Shown here in pieces: positions 18,072 through 29,011 of a DNA stretch of 64,000 nucleotides. Both the position numbers and the translations under genes were made by a program. Positions within the stretch are counted from its first letter, which is position 1. Each line of letters starts with the position of its first letter. Below the pieces are notes generated by a model that ran no database searches, was not told where the DNA came from, and saw nothing but the letters and a program-made list of their open reading frames with translations. The stretch is from Bradyrhizobium sp. cir1 (lineage in GTDB: Bacteria > Pseudomonadota > Alphaproteobacteria > Rhizobiales > Xanthobacteraceae). Location: the NCBI RefSeq assembly GCF_014198245.1, contig NZ_JACIHE010000032.1, positions 1 to 64,000 on the forward strand, given 5' to 3'.

Positions 18072-19283
18072 ATGACTGAGACGGCCGATGATCTGAGCGC
18101 CCCGCTCGGACAGGACAAGCCGCGCCGCAAGCGCCGGCTGCGGCTGCCGTTCACCGCCATGCAGCTGCTGGCCGTGCTGCTCGGCCTGTTCCTGGTTACC
18201 TTTGCCGGCTTCGCCATCTTCAACAGGGACCCGCTCGGCGGCGAGCCGATGACGCGGATCGCGATCCGCGAGCCCAAGGTCACGGACGAGAAGCCGGCGG
18301 CTTCCGAAACCAGGCACGAGAGCAAGCAGGACACCAAGGAAGCGCCGAAGCAGGCCGCCCCCGGCGAGCAGAAGACCGTCACCATGATCGACGGCTCGAC
18401 CGGCACGCGGCATGACGTGGTCATCGGCGCTGGCGATGCCGCCGACAAGGGCGAGGCGGCGTCCGCCCCGCCGCCGGTCATGGCCGGGATCGATCCAAAG
18501 CTGCTGGAGAAGTCGCGCTACGGCATGATTCCCGTGGCCGCCGGCGACCTGAAGCCGTTCAACGTCTATGCCGGGGATGCCGACCGCGCCAAGGCCGCCA
18601 GGATGCCGGTGGTCGCGATCGTGATCGGCGGCCTCGGCGTCGGTGCCGCCAAGACAACCGACGCGATCATGAAGCTGCCGCCGGCGGTGACTCTGGCCTT
18701 CACGCCTTACGGGGCCGACCCCGGCAAGCTCGCCGAGCGGGCGCGCGTCCAGCGCCACGAGATCTTCCTGCAGATCCCGATGGAGCCCTACGACTTCCCG
18801 GACAACGATCCGGGGCCGCAGACGCTGCTGACCTCGCTCAGCCCCGACCAGAACATGGACCGCCTGTACTGGCACCTCAGCCGGATGCAGGGCTATGCCG
18901 GCCTCGCCAATTTCATGGGTGCCCGCTTCATCGCGACGGAGCCGGCGATGCAGCCAATCATCCGCGAGGCGGCCAAGCGCGGCCTCGGCTTCTTCGACGA
19001 CGGCTCCTCGCCCCGCAGCATCGCGCCCCAGGCAGCAAGCAGCGCGTCGATGCCGTTCGGCAAGGGCGACATCGCGATCGACGTGGTGCCGACCCCGACC
19101 GAAATCGACCGCGCCCTGACCAAGCTCGAATCGACCGCCCGCGAGCGCGGCGTCGCCGTCGGGACCGCCTCGGCCCTGCCGGTCTCGATCGAGCGCGTCA
19201 GTGCCTGGACCAAGACATTGGGCGACCGAGGTATCCTTTTGGTGCCATTGACAACCGCGATGCTGAAATCAAAATCCAGCTAA
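18072..19283 (+). CDS. divergent polysaccharide deacetylase family protein (YibQ-like, DUF610)
   Basis: A 403-residue protein. It has a basic cytoplasmic N-terminus, one membrane helix (about 32-53, LLAVLLGLFLVTFAGFAIF), a charged Lys/Glu/Ala linker (about 60-140), then a divergent polysaccharide deacetylase barrel (VVAIVIGGLGVGAAKT, then LQIPMEPYDFPDNDPGPQTLL and GYAGLANFMGARF). Family members accompany envC-ctpA genes and are presumed to act on envelope glycans; activity is not proven. The metal ligands of true NodB deacetylases are not obvious. The ATG at 18072 is followed downstream by rppH. Confidence 0.85.
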   Translation: MTETADDLSAPLGQDKPRRKRRLRLPFTAMQLLAVLLGLFLVTFAGFAIFNRDPLGGEPMTRIAIREPKVTDEKPAASETRHESKQDTKEAPKQAAPGEQKTVTMIDGSTGTRHDVVIGAGDAADKGEAASAPPPVMAGIDPKLLEKSRYGMIPVAAGDLKPFNVYAGDADRAKAARMPVVAIVIGGLGVGAAKTTDAIMKLPPAVTLAFTPYGADPGKLAERARVQRHEIFLQIPMEPYDFPDNDPGPQTLLTSLSPDQNMDRLYWHLSRMQGYAGLANFMGARFIATEPAMQPIIREAAKRGLGFFDDGSSPRSIAPQAASSASMPFGKGDIAIDVVPTPTEIDRALTKLESTARERGVAVGTASALPVSIERVSAWTKTLGDRGILLVPLTTAMLKSKSS

Positions 19284-19357
19284 ATCAACGAATTGGTACG
19301 GCACGGGTCCCCGCGGGACCGGCATGCCCACCAAGTGCAGGCAAGAGGTCTGGCGGA

Positions 19358-19864
19358 ATGGCGCGTTACGAGGATCTGCCCTACCGGACCTGTGTTGGTG
19401 TGATGCTGATCAATACGAAGGGACTGGTGTTCATCGGCCGCCGTGCCGGCGGCATCGAGCACGTCGACGACGCCCATGTCTGGCAGATGCCGCAGGGCGG
19501 CGTCGATCCCGGCGAGGACACCTGGGACGCGGCCAAACGGGAGCTCTATGAGGAGACCAGCGTGCGCTCGGTCGAGCGGCTCGGCGAGGTCCCGGACTGG
19601 CTGATCTACGACATCCCGCGCACGGTCGCAGGCCGCGCCTGGAAGGGCCGCTATCGCGGCCAGCGCCAGAAATGGTTCGCGGTCCGCTTCACCGGCAAGG
19701 ACAGTGAGATCAACGTCGAGAAGCCCGGCGGCGGTGGCCACAAGGCCGAATTCGTGAGCTGGCGCTGGGAGCCGATGAAGAACCTCCCCGGGCTGATCAT
19801 CCCGTTCAAGCGCCCGGTCTATGAGCGCGTGGTGAAGGAATTTTCGTCGCTGGCGGATGAATGA
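19358..19864 (+). CDS. rppH: RNA pyrophosphohydrolase (Nudix), first copy
   Basis: A 168-residue Nudix hydrolase. It starts MARYEDLPYRTCVGVMLIN. The Nudix box is GGVDPGEDTWDAAKRELYEETSV, with the REXXEE core about 62-68, and the RppH-specific GQRQKWFAVRFTGKD follows. It removes pyrophosphate from mRNA 5' ends, or hydrolyses dinucleoside polyphosphates (IalA type). A second, similar gene follows after a repeat. The ATG at 19358 is preceded by GCAAGAGG. Confidence 0.93.
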   Translation: MARYEDLPYRTCVGVMLINTKGLVFIGRRAGGIEHVDDAHVWQMPQGGVDPGEDTWDAAKRELYEETSVRSVERLGEVPDWLIYDIPRTVAGRAWKGRYRGQRQKWFAVRFTGKDSEINVEKPGGGGHKAEFVSWRWEPMKNLPGLIIPFKRPVYERVVKEFSSLADE

Positions 19865-19891
19865 TTCAGGTACCCCGTGGCCACGCTCTCG

Positions 19892-20027
19892 GTCGTCATC
19901 CCCGCGAAGGCGGGGATCCATAACCCCAGGGCGACGTTGGGCGGGAGATGGCAACCACGACCTTTCAACCAACGACGGCCTGTGGTTATGGATTCCGGGC
20001 TCGCGCCTTGCGCGACCCGGAATGACG
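19892..20027. repeat. REP-like element between the two rppH copies
   Basis: A hybrid element. The left end, GTCGTCATCCCCGCGAAGGC at 19892, resembles the GTCGTC family. The right end, CGACCCGGAATGACG ending at 20027, matches the GTCATTCCGGG family. Inner arms GGATCCATAACC and GGTTATGGATTCC pair. The right end runs into the start region of the second Nudix gene. Confidence 0.75.
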
Positions 20028-20042
20028 ATGAGAGATTTACGC

Positions 20043-20543
20043 GTGACGAATGAAAAGCCCTACCGCCCCAATGTCGGCATCGCCCTGTTCAACGCAGACG
20101 GCCATGTCCTGATCGGGCACCGCTTCAAGGGCGACGGGCCCGAGATCATTCTGCCGGGCCTCGACTGGCAGATGCCGCAGGGCGGCGTCGACGAGGGCGA
20201 GAATTTGCGCGACGCGGCGGTGCGCGAGCTCTGGGAGGAGACCAGCGTGACCAGCGCCGAATTCCTCGGCGAGACCGACTGGCTCACCTACGAGTTTCCG
20301 CCCTATGACGGACCGCAGACGCATCGGCTCGCAAAATTTCGCGGGCAGCGGCAAAAATGGTTCGCGCTGCGCTTCACCGGCAAGGACGACGAGATCGATC
20401 CACTGACGCCGCGCAACGGCCAGCCCGCCGAGTTCGATGCCTGGCGCTGGGAGCGGCTCGACCGCGTCGCCGACCTCGTGGTGCCGTTCCGCCGCGAGGT
20501 TTATCAGGCGGTGGCGCAGCAGTTTGCAGCCTTCGGAAATTAA
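20043..20543 (+). CDS. RNA pyrophosphohydrolase (Nudix), second copy
   Basis: A 166-residue RppH-type Nudix protein: YRPNVGIALFNADGHVLIGHR, Nudix box GGVDEGENLRDAAVRELWEETSV, then RGQRQKWFALRFTGKDDEID. It is paralogous to the gene at 19358, with which it shares the GQRQKWF signature, but differs through most of the rest. The start is ambiguous: GTG 20043 has GAGAG eight bases upstream, while ATG 20022 and ATG 20028 lie at the edge of the REP element. It probably acts on 5'-triphosphate RNA or nucleoside polyphosphates. Confidence 0.88.
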   Translation: MTNEKPYRPNVGIALFNADGHVLIGHRFKGDGPEIILPGLDWQMPQGGVDEGENLRDAAVRELWEETSVTSAEFLGETDWLTYEFPPYDGPQTHRLAKFRGQRQKWFALRFTGKDDEIDPLTPRNGQPAEFDAWRWERLDRVADLVVPFRREVYQAVAQQFAAFGN

Positions 20544-20661
20544 AACCGCGAAAACAACCCCATGCACAGTAGCCGGCCACCTCCGGCGCGAAGAGCTGTG
20601 GTTGCTGCGAAGTTCTTGAGACGTCGGACAGAACCGGCGGCGGAGCGCAATGGTCGCTTCA

Positions 20662-20807
20662 CCTCGCCCCGCTTGTTGCGGGGAGAGGTCGGAATTCGCG
20701 CGTAGCGCGGATTCCGGGTGAGGGGGACTCTCCACGAGTCCAACTCTCAACGCCCCTGCGGAGGCTCCCCCTCGCCGCAACCCTCGCCCCGCAAGCGGGG
20801 CGAGGGG
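20662..20807. repeat. long interspersed repeat (CCTCTCCCCGC family), copy 2
   Basis: Contains ACCTCGCCCCGCTTGTTGCG, GGTGAGGGGGACTCTCCACG and CTCGCCCCGCAAGCGGGGCG. The middle GTGAGGGGGACTCTCC-GAGTCCAACT is shared with 9384-9552. It occupies the gap between the second rppH copy and the convergent cyclase gene. Confidence 0.8.
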
Positions 20808-20830
20808 GCGCACCTTTCGACCCACCAGGC

Positions 20831-22501
20831 CTAATTGATCGGCCCCACCGTGAACGGGCCGATCGCGATGACGTGGCAGTCGCGATCGCGCTTGGCGCAG
20901 TCGGCGAGTGCGGAATTGACGGCGGTCTGCTCGTCGGCGGCCTTCAGGCCGAGGCCGGGGCGGCCTGAGGTGCCGACGGCGACGGCGTTCCAGCCCATGG
21001 CGTCGCCGAGCTTGCGCACGACCTCGTCGCGGGCATCTGCCACGATCGAGGGATTGCTCGCGGCATGGAAGAAGCCGGTGATCCTGAGCAGGGTCGGGAT
21101 CGGCACGACGAAATTGTCGTCGATCGCAACGACCAGGCAGGGCACGCCGGCGATCGCGCCGCACGATTCAAGGGAACGACGCGCCGCATCCTCGGGCGAC
21201 GATGCGCCCAGCACCATGAAATATTGTCCGCCAGGGCCGAGTGCGACCGAGCGGGATTTCGCCGCCGGAACGAACATGTTCTCGAGCCGGACCTTTTGCG
21301 GATCGCGCACGATCGGAAAGTCCTTCGAGACGAACGCCCGCTCGGTCATGGCGTCGTGCCGGAAATAGGGAGCCGGCGGCATCGGCGGCTTGCCGTGGGT
21401 GTAGACGACGTTGTTGCCGACCGCATAGAGCTCGCAGCGCCGCGGCGATTGCGCGGCATCGGCGCGCTTCTGGCACTGCTCGACCGCGGAGTTGCGCGCG
21501 GCCTCCTCGTTCGGCTGGTTCAGCGCCGAGCCGGTGAAGCCGCCGACATTGAGCGCGAAGGCCTTGTAGTCGCCGGCCGCGGCATAGTCGCCGGCCAGAT
21601 AGTTGCGGACGCGCTCGTTGATGAAGGGCACGGTATCGGCCGAAAACTTGCCCGCTGTCGGCGCGGCGGAGGTTGATGGCGCGGGCAGCGGCGCCATCGC
21701 AGCGCCGGCGTTCGGCGGCGCCATCGGCGCCTTTGCCATTTGGGTCGGCATCGGGTTCGGCGCCGCGGCATTCGCCGTCGACGTCGGGCTCGCAGCCGTG
21801 CTCGGGGTCGGGGTCGGTGGGGCTGCGACGCTCGCCGTCTGCTTGAGCTTGGTGTTGTAGAGGAAGCCGGTGACGACGATGCCGGCAATCGAGACCACGG
21901 CGACCACCAGCGGCCACATCCACACCGGTGCGGCGGCCACCTTGGAGGCCGCCTTCTTCAGTTGCGGCTTGGAATAGCTGCCGTCCTCGCGCCGCATCGC
22001 CACCATGTAGGCGTGCACCGGCGTCGGGATGTTCTTCACCTCCTGCGCGCCGATATCGGCGAACTGTACCGACAGCTTGTTGGCGACCTGCTCGTGCACG
22101 GCGCGGGAGACGCAGATGCCGCCGACCTCGGCGAGCCCCTCCAGCCGCGCGGCAATGTTGACGCCGTCCCCTAGCAGATCGCCGTCGCGCTCGACGACAT
22201 CGCCGATGGTGATGCCGATGCGGAACGACATCTGCCGGCTCGGCGGGTAGGCCATGTTGCGGGTCCGCAGCGATTCCTGGATGTCGATCGCGCAGCGCAC
22301 CGCATCGACCGCGCTCGGAAATTCCGCGAGCACGGCATCGCCCGCCGTGTTGAAGATGCGCCCGCCCGCCTTGGCGATGAAATCGTCGACGACCTCGCGA
22401 TAGGAGGCGAGACGCCGCAGCGTCTCCTCTTCGTCTTCCGCGACCAGCCTCGAATACCCGGCAATATCGGCTGCGAAAATCGCCGCGATCTTGCGTTTCA
22501 T
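20831..22501 (-). CDS. membrane-anchored class III adenylate/guanylate cyclase with repeated Cys-containing C-terminal domain
   Basis: A 556-residue protein. A cytoplasmic class III cyclase domain spans about 1-165. FAADIAGYS and NTAGDAVLAEF carry the two metal Asp residues (12 and 55), and GDGVNIAARLEGLAE is typical. One membrane helix (193-215) follows, then a Pro/Ala/Thr linker (225-285) and a C-terminal part with three related units near 312-366, 424-466 and 503-550. Each unit has a Cys pair and resembles DUF4189. Cyclic nucleotide synthesis controlled by an external domain is inferred. ATG 22501 is preferred over TTG 22522. Confidence 0.85.
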   Translation of the reverse strand: MKRKIAAIFAADIAGYSRLVAEDEEETLRRLASYREVVDDFIAKAGGRIFNTAGDAVLAEFPSAVDAVRCAIDIQESLRTRNMAYPPSRQMSFRIGITIGDVVERDGDLLGDGVNIAARLEGLAEVGGICVSRAVHEQVANKLSVQFADIGAQEVKNIPTPVHAYMVAMRREDGSYSKPQLKKAASKVAAAPVWMWPLVVAVVSIAGIVVTGFLYNTKLKQTASVAAPPTPTPSTAASPTSTANAAAPNPMPTQMAKAPMAPPNAGAAMAPLPAPSTSAAPTAGKFSADTVPFINERVRNYLAGDYAAAGDYKAFALNVGGFTGSALNQPNEEAARNSAVEQCQKRADAAQSPRRCELYAVGNNVVYTHGKPPMPPAPYFRHDAMTERAFVSKDFPIVRDPQKVRLENMFVPAAKSRSVALGPGGQYFMVLGASSPEDAARRSLESCGAIAGVPCLVVAIDDNFVVPIPTLLRITGFFHAASNPSIVADARDEVVRKLGDAMGWNAVAVGTSGRPGLGLKAADEQTAVNSALADCAKRDRDCHVIAIGPFTVGPIN

Positions 22502-22628
22502 CTGTGACCCGCCCCGGAACAAATTCGCGGGCGCAGAATGCCGCTATCGGCGATGCGGTGCAACAAAGTTTCAGCGCCCGCCACGGTCGGTGACGAGCGC
22601 TGAACTTGTTCAGGAAATTTGAAGCTTG

Positions 22629-22654
22629 AGCCCCGGAGCGGTTGCGCCGGGGCT
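22629..22654 (-). terminator. hairpin at the end of the atp operon
   Basis: AGCCCCGG (22629-22636) pairs with CCGGGGCT (22647-22654), touching the atpC stop codon. On the minus strand it is followed by CAAGCTTCAAATTT, only weakly T-rich, so it may stabilise the 3' end or terminate inefficiently. Confidence 0.55.
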
Positions 22655-23061
22655 TAGTGCATAGCCGTGGAGTTGAGCTGCTGCTGGATGCTCTTGAAGT
22701 GATCAAGCCGTTCGAGCGCCTGATCGAGCTCGCCGCCTTCGTGCTCCTTCAGTCCCTCTTCCATCTCCGCGATGGTCTCGGCGAACTGGGCACGATCGAG
22801 CTCCTCCAGCGAGGTCGCGACGTCGGCGAGCACGGTCAGGCCCCTCTCGGAGACCTCGGCGAGGCCGCCGAGCACGATGACCTTCTCGTGCCGGCCGCCG
22901 GTGGTGATGGTGAGGATGCCGGGCCGGATCGCAGCCACGACCGGCGCATGTCCCGCCAGCACGCCGAAGTCACCCTCGACGCCGGGGATGTCGACCTGAT
23001 CGACCTCGCCCGTGAAGGCGAGCTTTTCCGGCGAGACGAGATCGAAGTGGAAGGTGGCCAT
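22654..23061 (-). CDS. atpC: ATP synthase F1 subunit epsilon
   Basis: A 135-residue epsilon subunit: MATFHFDLVSPEKLAFTGEVDQVDIPGVEGDFGVLAGHAPVVAAIRPG is the standard beta-sandwich start, followed by a C-terminal helical hairpin (about 90-130). It is part of the F1 central stalk and inhibits ATP hydrolysis. It is the last gene of atpHAGDC. A palindromic insertion lies in the 79-bp gap between atpD and atpC. Confidence 0.97.
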   Translation of the reverse strand: MATFHFDLVSPEKLAFTGEVDQVDIPGVEGDFGVLAGHAPVVAAIRPGILTITTGGRHEKVIVLGGLAEVSERGLTVLADVATSLEELDRAQFAETIAEMEEGLKEHEGGELDQALERLDHFKSIQQQLNSTAMH

Positions 23062-23079
23062 GAGAAACCTGCGAATGGT

Positions 23080-23137
23080 GAGTAGCGAATGGCGAGTGGC
23101 AAAAGAGGGAGCAGCTACTCGCCACTCCCTATTCGCC
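23080..23137. repeat. palindromic element between atpD and atpC
   Basis: GCGAATGGCGAGTGGC (23085-23100) is nearly the exact complement of GCCACTCCCTATTCGC (23121-23136), and GAGTAGC (23080-23086) of GCTACTC (23113-23119). It lies inside the atp operon between two subunit genes whose stoichiometries differ (3 beta to 1 epsilon). Confidence 0.7.
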
Positions 23138-23140
23138 AGC

Positions 23141-24574
<1,434 letters not shown>

Positions 24575-24657
24575 TGAATGTCTCCTTCGATCCGAATTTT
24601 TAGACCACGGTCAGCTCGACCGGGATGTTGCGTATGATGGGTGCTGAAGCGTCTTGG

Positions 24658-25530
24658 TCAGACGGCCTCGGCGCCCGAGATGATTTCGATCAGTTCCTTG
24701 GTGATCTGCGCCTGACGGGTGCGGTTGTAGACCAGCGTCTGCTTGCGGATCATTTCACCGGCGTTGCGCGTCGCGTTGTCCATCGCGCTCATCTGGGCGC
24801 CGTAGAACGAAGCGTTGTTCTCGAGCAGCGCGCGGAAGATCTGGACCGCGAGGTTGCGCGGCAAGAGGCGGGCGAGGATCTCGTCCTCTTCCGGCTCGTA
24901 TTCGTAGGAGGTCGTGCTGGCGGCCGTGCCCTCCTCGACCACCAGCGGAATGATCTGCTGGGCGGTCGGGATCTGCGCGATCACCGAACGGAAGCGCGAG
25001 TAGAACAGCGTGCAGACGTCGAACTCGCCGGCCTCGAAACGCGCCAGAACCTTCTTGGCGATGTCCTCGGCGTTGACGAAGCCGAGCTGGCGCACGCTGC
25101 GCAAATCGAGATGCTCGACGATCTGCTTGTCGAACTGGCGGCGGAGCTGCTCGTAACCCTTGCGGCCGACGCAGAAGAATTTCACTTCCTTGCCCTGCGC
25201 GATCAGCGCCAGAGCGCGCTCGCGGGCAAGACGGACGATCGAGGAGTTGAAGGCGCCGGACAGGCCGCGCTCGCCGGTGCAGACCAGCAGCAGGTGAACC
25301 TGATCGCGGCCGGTGCCGGCCAGCAGCGCCGGCGCGCCGGGCGAGCCCGCCGCGGCGCTGGCGATGTTGGAGATCACCGCGCTCATCTTGTCGGCATAGG
25401 GACGCGCAGCTTCCGCGGCGGTCTGCGCGCGGCGCAGCTTCGAGGCCGCGACCATCTGCATGGCCTTGGTGATCTTTTGCGTCGCCTTGGTGGAGGCGAT
25501 GCGGACGCGCATGTCTTTAAGTGACGCCAT
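24658..25530 (-). CDS. atpG: ATP synthase F1 subunit gamma
   Basis: A 290-residue subunit. N-terminal helix MASLKDMRVRIASTKATQKITKAMQMVA and C-terminal helix MSAMDNATRNAGEMIRKQTLVYNRTRQAQITKELIEIISGAEA form the rotating coiled coil; the Rossmann-like middle includes TGERGLSGAFNSS. Normal length. It connects proton flow through F0 to the catalytic sites. The 148-bp gap to atpA contains two hairpins (about 25590-25612 and 25647-25669). Confidence 0.98.
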   Translation of the reverse strand: MASLKDMRVRIASTKATQKITKAMQMVAASKLRRAQTAAEAARPYADKMSAVISNIASAAAGSPGAPALLAGTGRDQVHLLLVCTGERGLSGAFNSSIVRLARERALALIAQGKEVKFFCVGRKGYEQLRRQFDKQIVEHLDLRSVRQLGFVNAEDIAKKVLARFEAGEFDVCTLFYSRFRSVIAQIPTAQQIIPLVVEEGTAASTTSYEYEPEEDEILARLLPRNLAVQIFRALLENNASFYGAQMSAMDNATRNAGEMIRKQTLVYNRTRQAQITKELIEIISGAEAV

Positions 25531-25678
25531 TCTTCGTTCACCCCGGCGGTTCGACTGAAGCGTCGGACCGCTAGCCTGTCCCTATCGCAATGCCCGGCCG
25601 GGCGCCGGGCACGCTTCATATTGATTTGCTTCTCGCGAAGCGGTCATGGCCGGAAGACCCGGCCATGAAAGCTCTTTC

Positions 25679-27207
<1,529 letters not shown>

Positions 27208-27208
<1 letters not shown>

Positions 27209-27768
27209 CAGCCTGCCTCTTTCATCGCGTGCTTGATCGAATTGAGTTTGGTGCGAAGCGAACCATCGACCATGCGGCTGCCCAGCTTGACGACGAGGCC
27301 ACCGATGATCGCGGGATCGACTTTCACGTTCAGCGCGACGTCCTTGCCGGTCACCGACTTCAGGGCAACCTTGAGGGCGTCGAGATTCTTGTCAGAGAGC
27401 GCTTCCGCCACGGTCACGTCGGCCGTCGTCTCGCCCTTGAACTTGGCGACGAGGACGCGATAGGCGCGAATGACGTCGGCCACCGCGAACAGGCGGCGGT
27501 TGGCGGTCAGCACTTTGAGGAAATTGGCGGAGATCCCGGCGATGCCGGCCTTCTCCAGCACGGCCGACAAGGCCCTGGACTGGGCGTCGGCCGCGAACAC
27601 CGGGCTGCGGACGAGGCGCTTCAGATCGGCGCTCTCGTTCAGCAAGGCCTCGAATTTGTCGAGATCGGCTTTGACCTCGTCGACCACTTTCTGGTCGCGG
27701 GCCAGTTCAAACAAGGCCGTTGCATAACGGCCGGACACACCTGAAACGGACGTATCTTCTGCAGCCAC
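27208..27768 (-). CDS. atpH: ATP synthase F1 subunit delta
   Basis: A 186-residue OSCP/delta subunit from GTG at 27768: SGRYATALFELARDQKVVDEV, SPVFAADAQSRALSAVL, and the C-terminal DPAIIGGLVVKLGSRMVDGSLRTKLNSI. It joins the peripheral stalk to F1. The frame is open further to 27819, but the extra residues (MWRRFFPCEFDSKKSAS) are not family-like and the GTG keeps the AEDTSVSGVSGRY start. First gene of the F1 operon. Confidence 0.96.
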
Positions 27769-28222
27769 AGACGCGCTCTTTTTGCTGTCAAACTCGCAAG
27801 GGAAAAACCGTCGCCACAAAGCGGCGCCTAGCGATCCAAGCCCTTGGAATTCAAGCGGGACTTCGATTTTCGGCCGACACGGGAAGTGCCGGGTCCGTTA
27901 AAATCGCGGCTTTGCTAACATAGCAGGCGCGCACGTGCAACATGACGCCAAATTAAAGGCACGGGGTTCTATCGCCAGTTCGTCGCACGCCGCGAGCGCT
28001 CGCCGGTCCGAGAGGCGACCCGACCTGCCACGCCGCGGAATTGCCGTGAGCCTGACAGCGGCATCCCGCCCTTTGGTTCCTGCCCCCAGCGCATAGCCGC
28101 CATGAACACGGATCACTGAGGCGTGATTCCCGCCTCGTCCGTTCCACTCGCCGAATACTTACCCAACTCTAAACGCTGGAGGCGATGACTTCGCTTTACA
28201 GTATTCGTAAGTAATAGTTATC

Positions 28223-28237
28223 TTAACAAATCGTTAA
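28223..28237. promoter_or_regulatory. candidate CtrA binding site
   Basis: TTAA-CAAATCG-TTAA fits the TTAA-N7-TTAA full-site consensus of the cell-cycle regulator CtrA of alphaproteobacteria exactly, and is itself a TTAAC/GTTAA palindrome. It lies 182 bp upstream of rlpA, a septum-associated gene type, and 455 bp upstream of atpH. Binding is inferred from consensus only. Confidence 0.5.
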
Positions 28238-28381
28238 AGCCGAAGATTACGGAACATCGGCTGAATATCATGGGCGGTAACAAGATATTTCATGACGACA
28301 CATATCGAATTTACTGCCTAATTCATGCCTCATTAGGAATCGAAACGCCAATCCGCTCACAAACTGATGGGGGCTCCACTA

Positions 28382-28395
28382 GCCACATATGTGGC
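28382..28395. promoter_or_regulatory. 14-bp perfect palindrome upstream of rlpA
   Basis: GCCACATATGTGGC is fully symmetric and ends 23 bp before the rlpA start codon, between the start and any promoter further upstream. Its position suits a repressor operator or an mRNA 5' structure. I do not recognise a specific regulator for it. Confidence 0.4.
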
Positions 28396-28418
28396 AATAC
28401 TAGCTTAGGGACCACTAA

Positions 28419-28916
28419 ATGCTGTCTTTGAAGACGCTGGGCTTTGTGACCCGGCCGCGAACGGCGATCGCTTTCGTCGCTGCAACTCTCATCGTCGGTG
28501 GAACTGCCACCGAGGCTTCCGCAAAATCCAGGCATCACCGGCACCATCACCGCCACCTCGCCCAAGCCGATAGCAACGCGACCCCCGATTGGCGCAACGC
28601 CAATGCGGCGATGACGCCGTCCTCGGGCACGGGCCACAGCTTCTCCGGCATGGCATCCTACTACGGCAACGAGTCCGGCAGCCGGACCGCATCGGGCCAG
28701 CGCTTCAACCAGAACGCCTTGACCGCGGCGCACCGCTCGCTGCCGTTCGGCACCAAGCTGCGCGTCACGCACCGCGGCCAGAGCGTGGTCGTCACCGTCA
28801 ATGACCGTGGACCGTTCATCCGCGGCCGCGTCCTCGACCTCTCCACCGGCGCTGCCCGCGCCATCGGCCTCACCGGCGCCGGCGTCGGCCGCGTCACGGC
28901 GGAAGTCGTCTCCTAA
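28419..28916 (+). CDS. rlpA: RlpA-like septal ring lytic transglycosylase family protein
   Basis: A 165-residue exported protein. Its signal peptide ends near residue 35 (ATEASAKS), a His-rich segment RHHRHHHRH follows, and then an RlpA double-psi beta-barrel (about 75-165: GMASYYGNESGSRTASGQRFN, LTAAHRSLPFGTKLRV, VNDRGPFIRGRVLDLS). No lipobox Cys follows the signal peptide and there is no SPOR domain, so it would be a soluble periplasmic protein and not septum-targeted through SPOR. Putative peptidoglycan glycan-strand lyase. AGGGA lies 7-8 bases before the ATG. Confidence 0.88.
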   Translation: MLSLKTLGFVTRPRTAIAFVAATLIVGGTATEASAKSRHHRHHHRHLAQADSNATPDWRNANAAMTPSSGTGHSFSGMASYYGNESGSRTASGQRFNQNALTAAHRSLPFGTKLRVTHRGQSVVVTVNDRGPFIRGRVLDLSTGAARAIGLTGAGVGRVTAEVVS

Positions 28917-28970
28917 GGCGTTCGAGGCGCCTCACGCGCAGTTTTCATCAGTTTGATGCGCGTGTGAAAC

Positions 28971-29004
28971 AAGCCCGTGGTCTTGGGGGACCGCGGGCTT
29001 TTTT
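28971..29004 (+). terminator. intrinsic terminator after rlpA
   Basis: AAGCCCG-TGGTC (28971-28982) pairs with GACC-GCGGGCTT (28989-29000, one G-T wobble), followed by TTTT. Confidence 0.9.
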
Positions 29005-29011
29005 ACGTCCT

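Larger units (their letters stand above)
27769..28418. other. intergenic region between divergent atpH and rlpA
   Basis: This is 650 bp with no credible gene. The left part must hold the atp operon promoter (minus strand), though I could not pick a convincing -35/-10 pair; TTGCAC...TATGTT near 27920-27940 is spaced poorly. The right half (about 28140-28418) is clearly richer in A+T than anything else in the window and contains a CtrA-type box and a 14-bp palindrome, listed separately. Short open frames here lack start signals and family features. Confidence 0.6.

Noticed and set aside
27900..27960. atp operon promoter
   Set aside because: TTGCAC and TATGTT-like hexamers occur on the minus strand, but the spacing is wrong, so no promoter is annotated.
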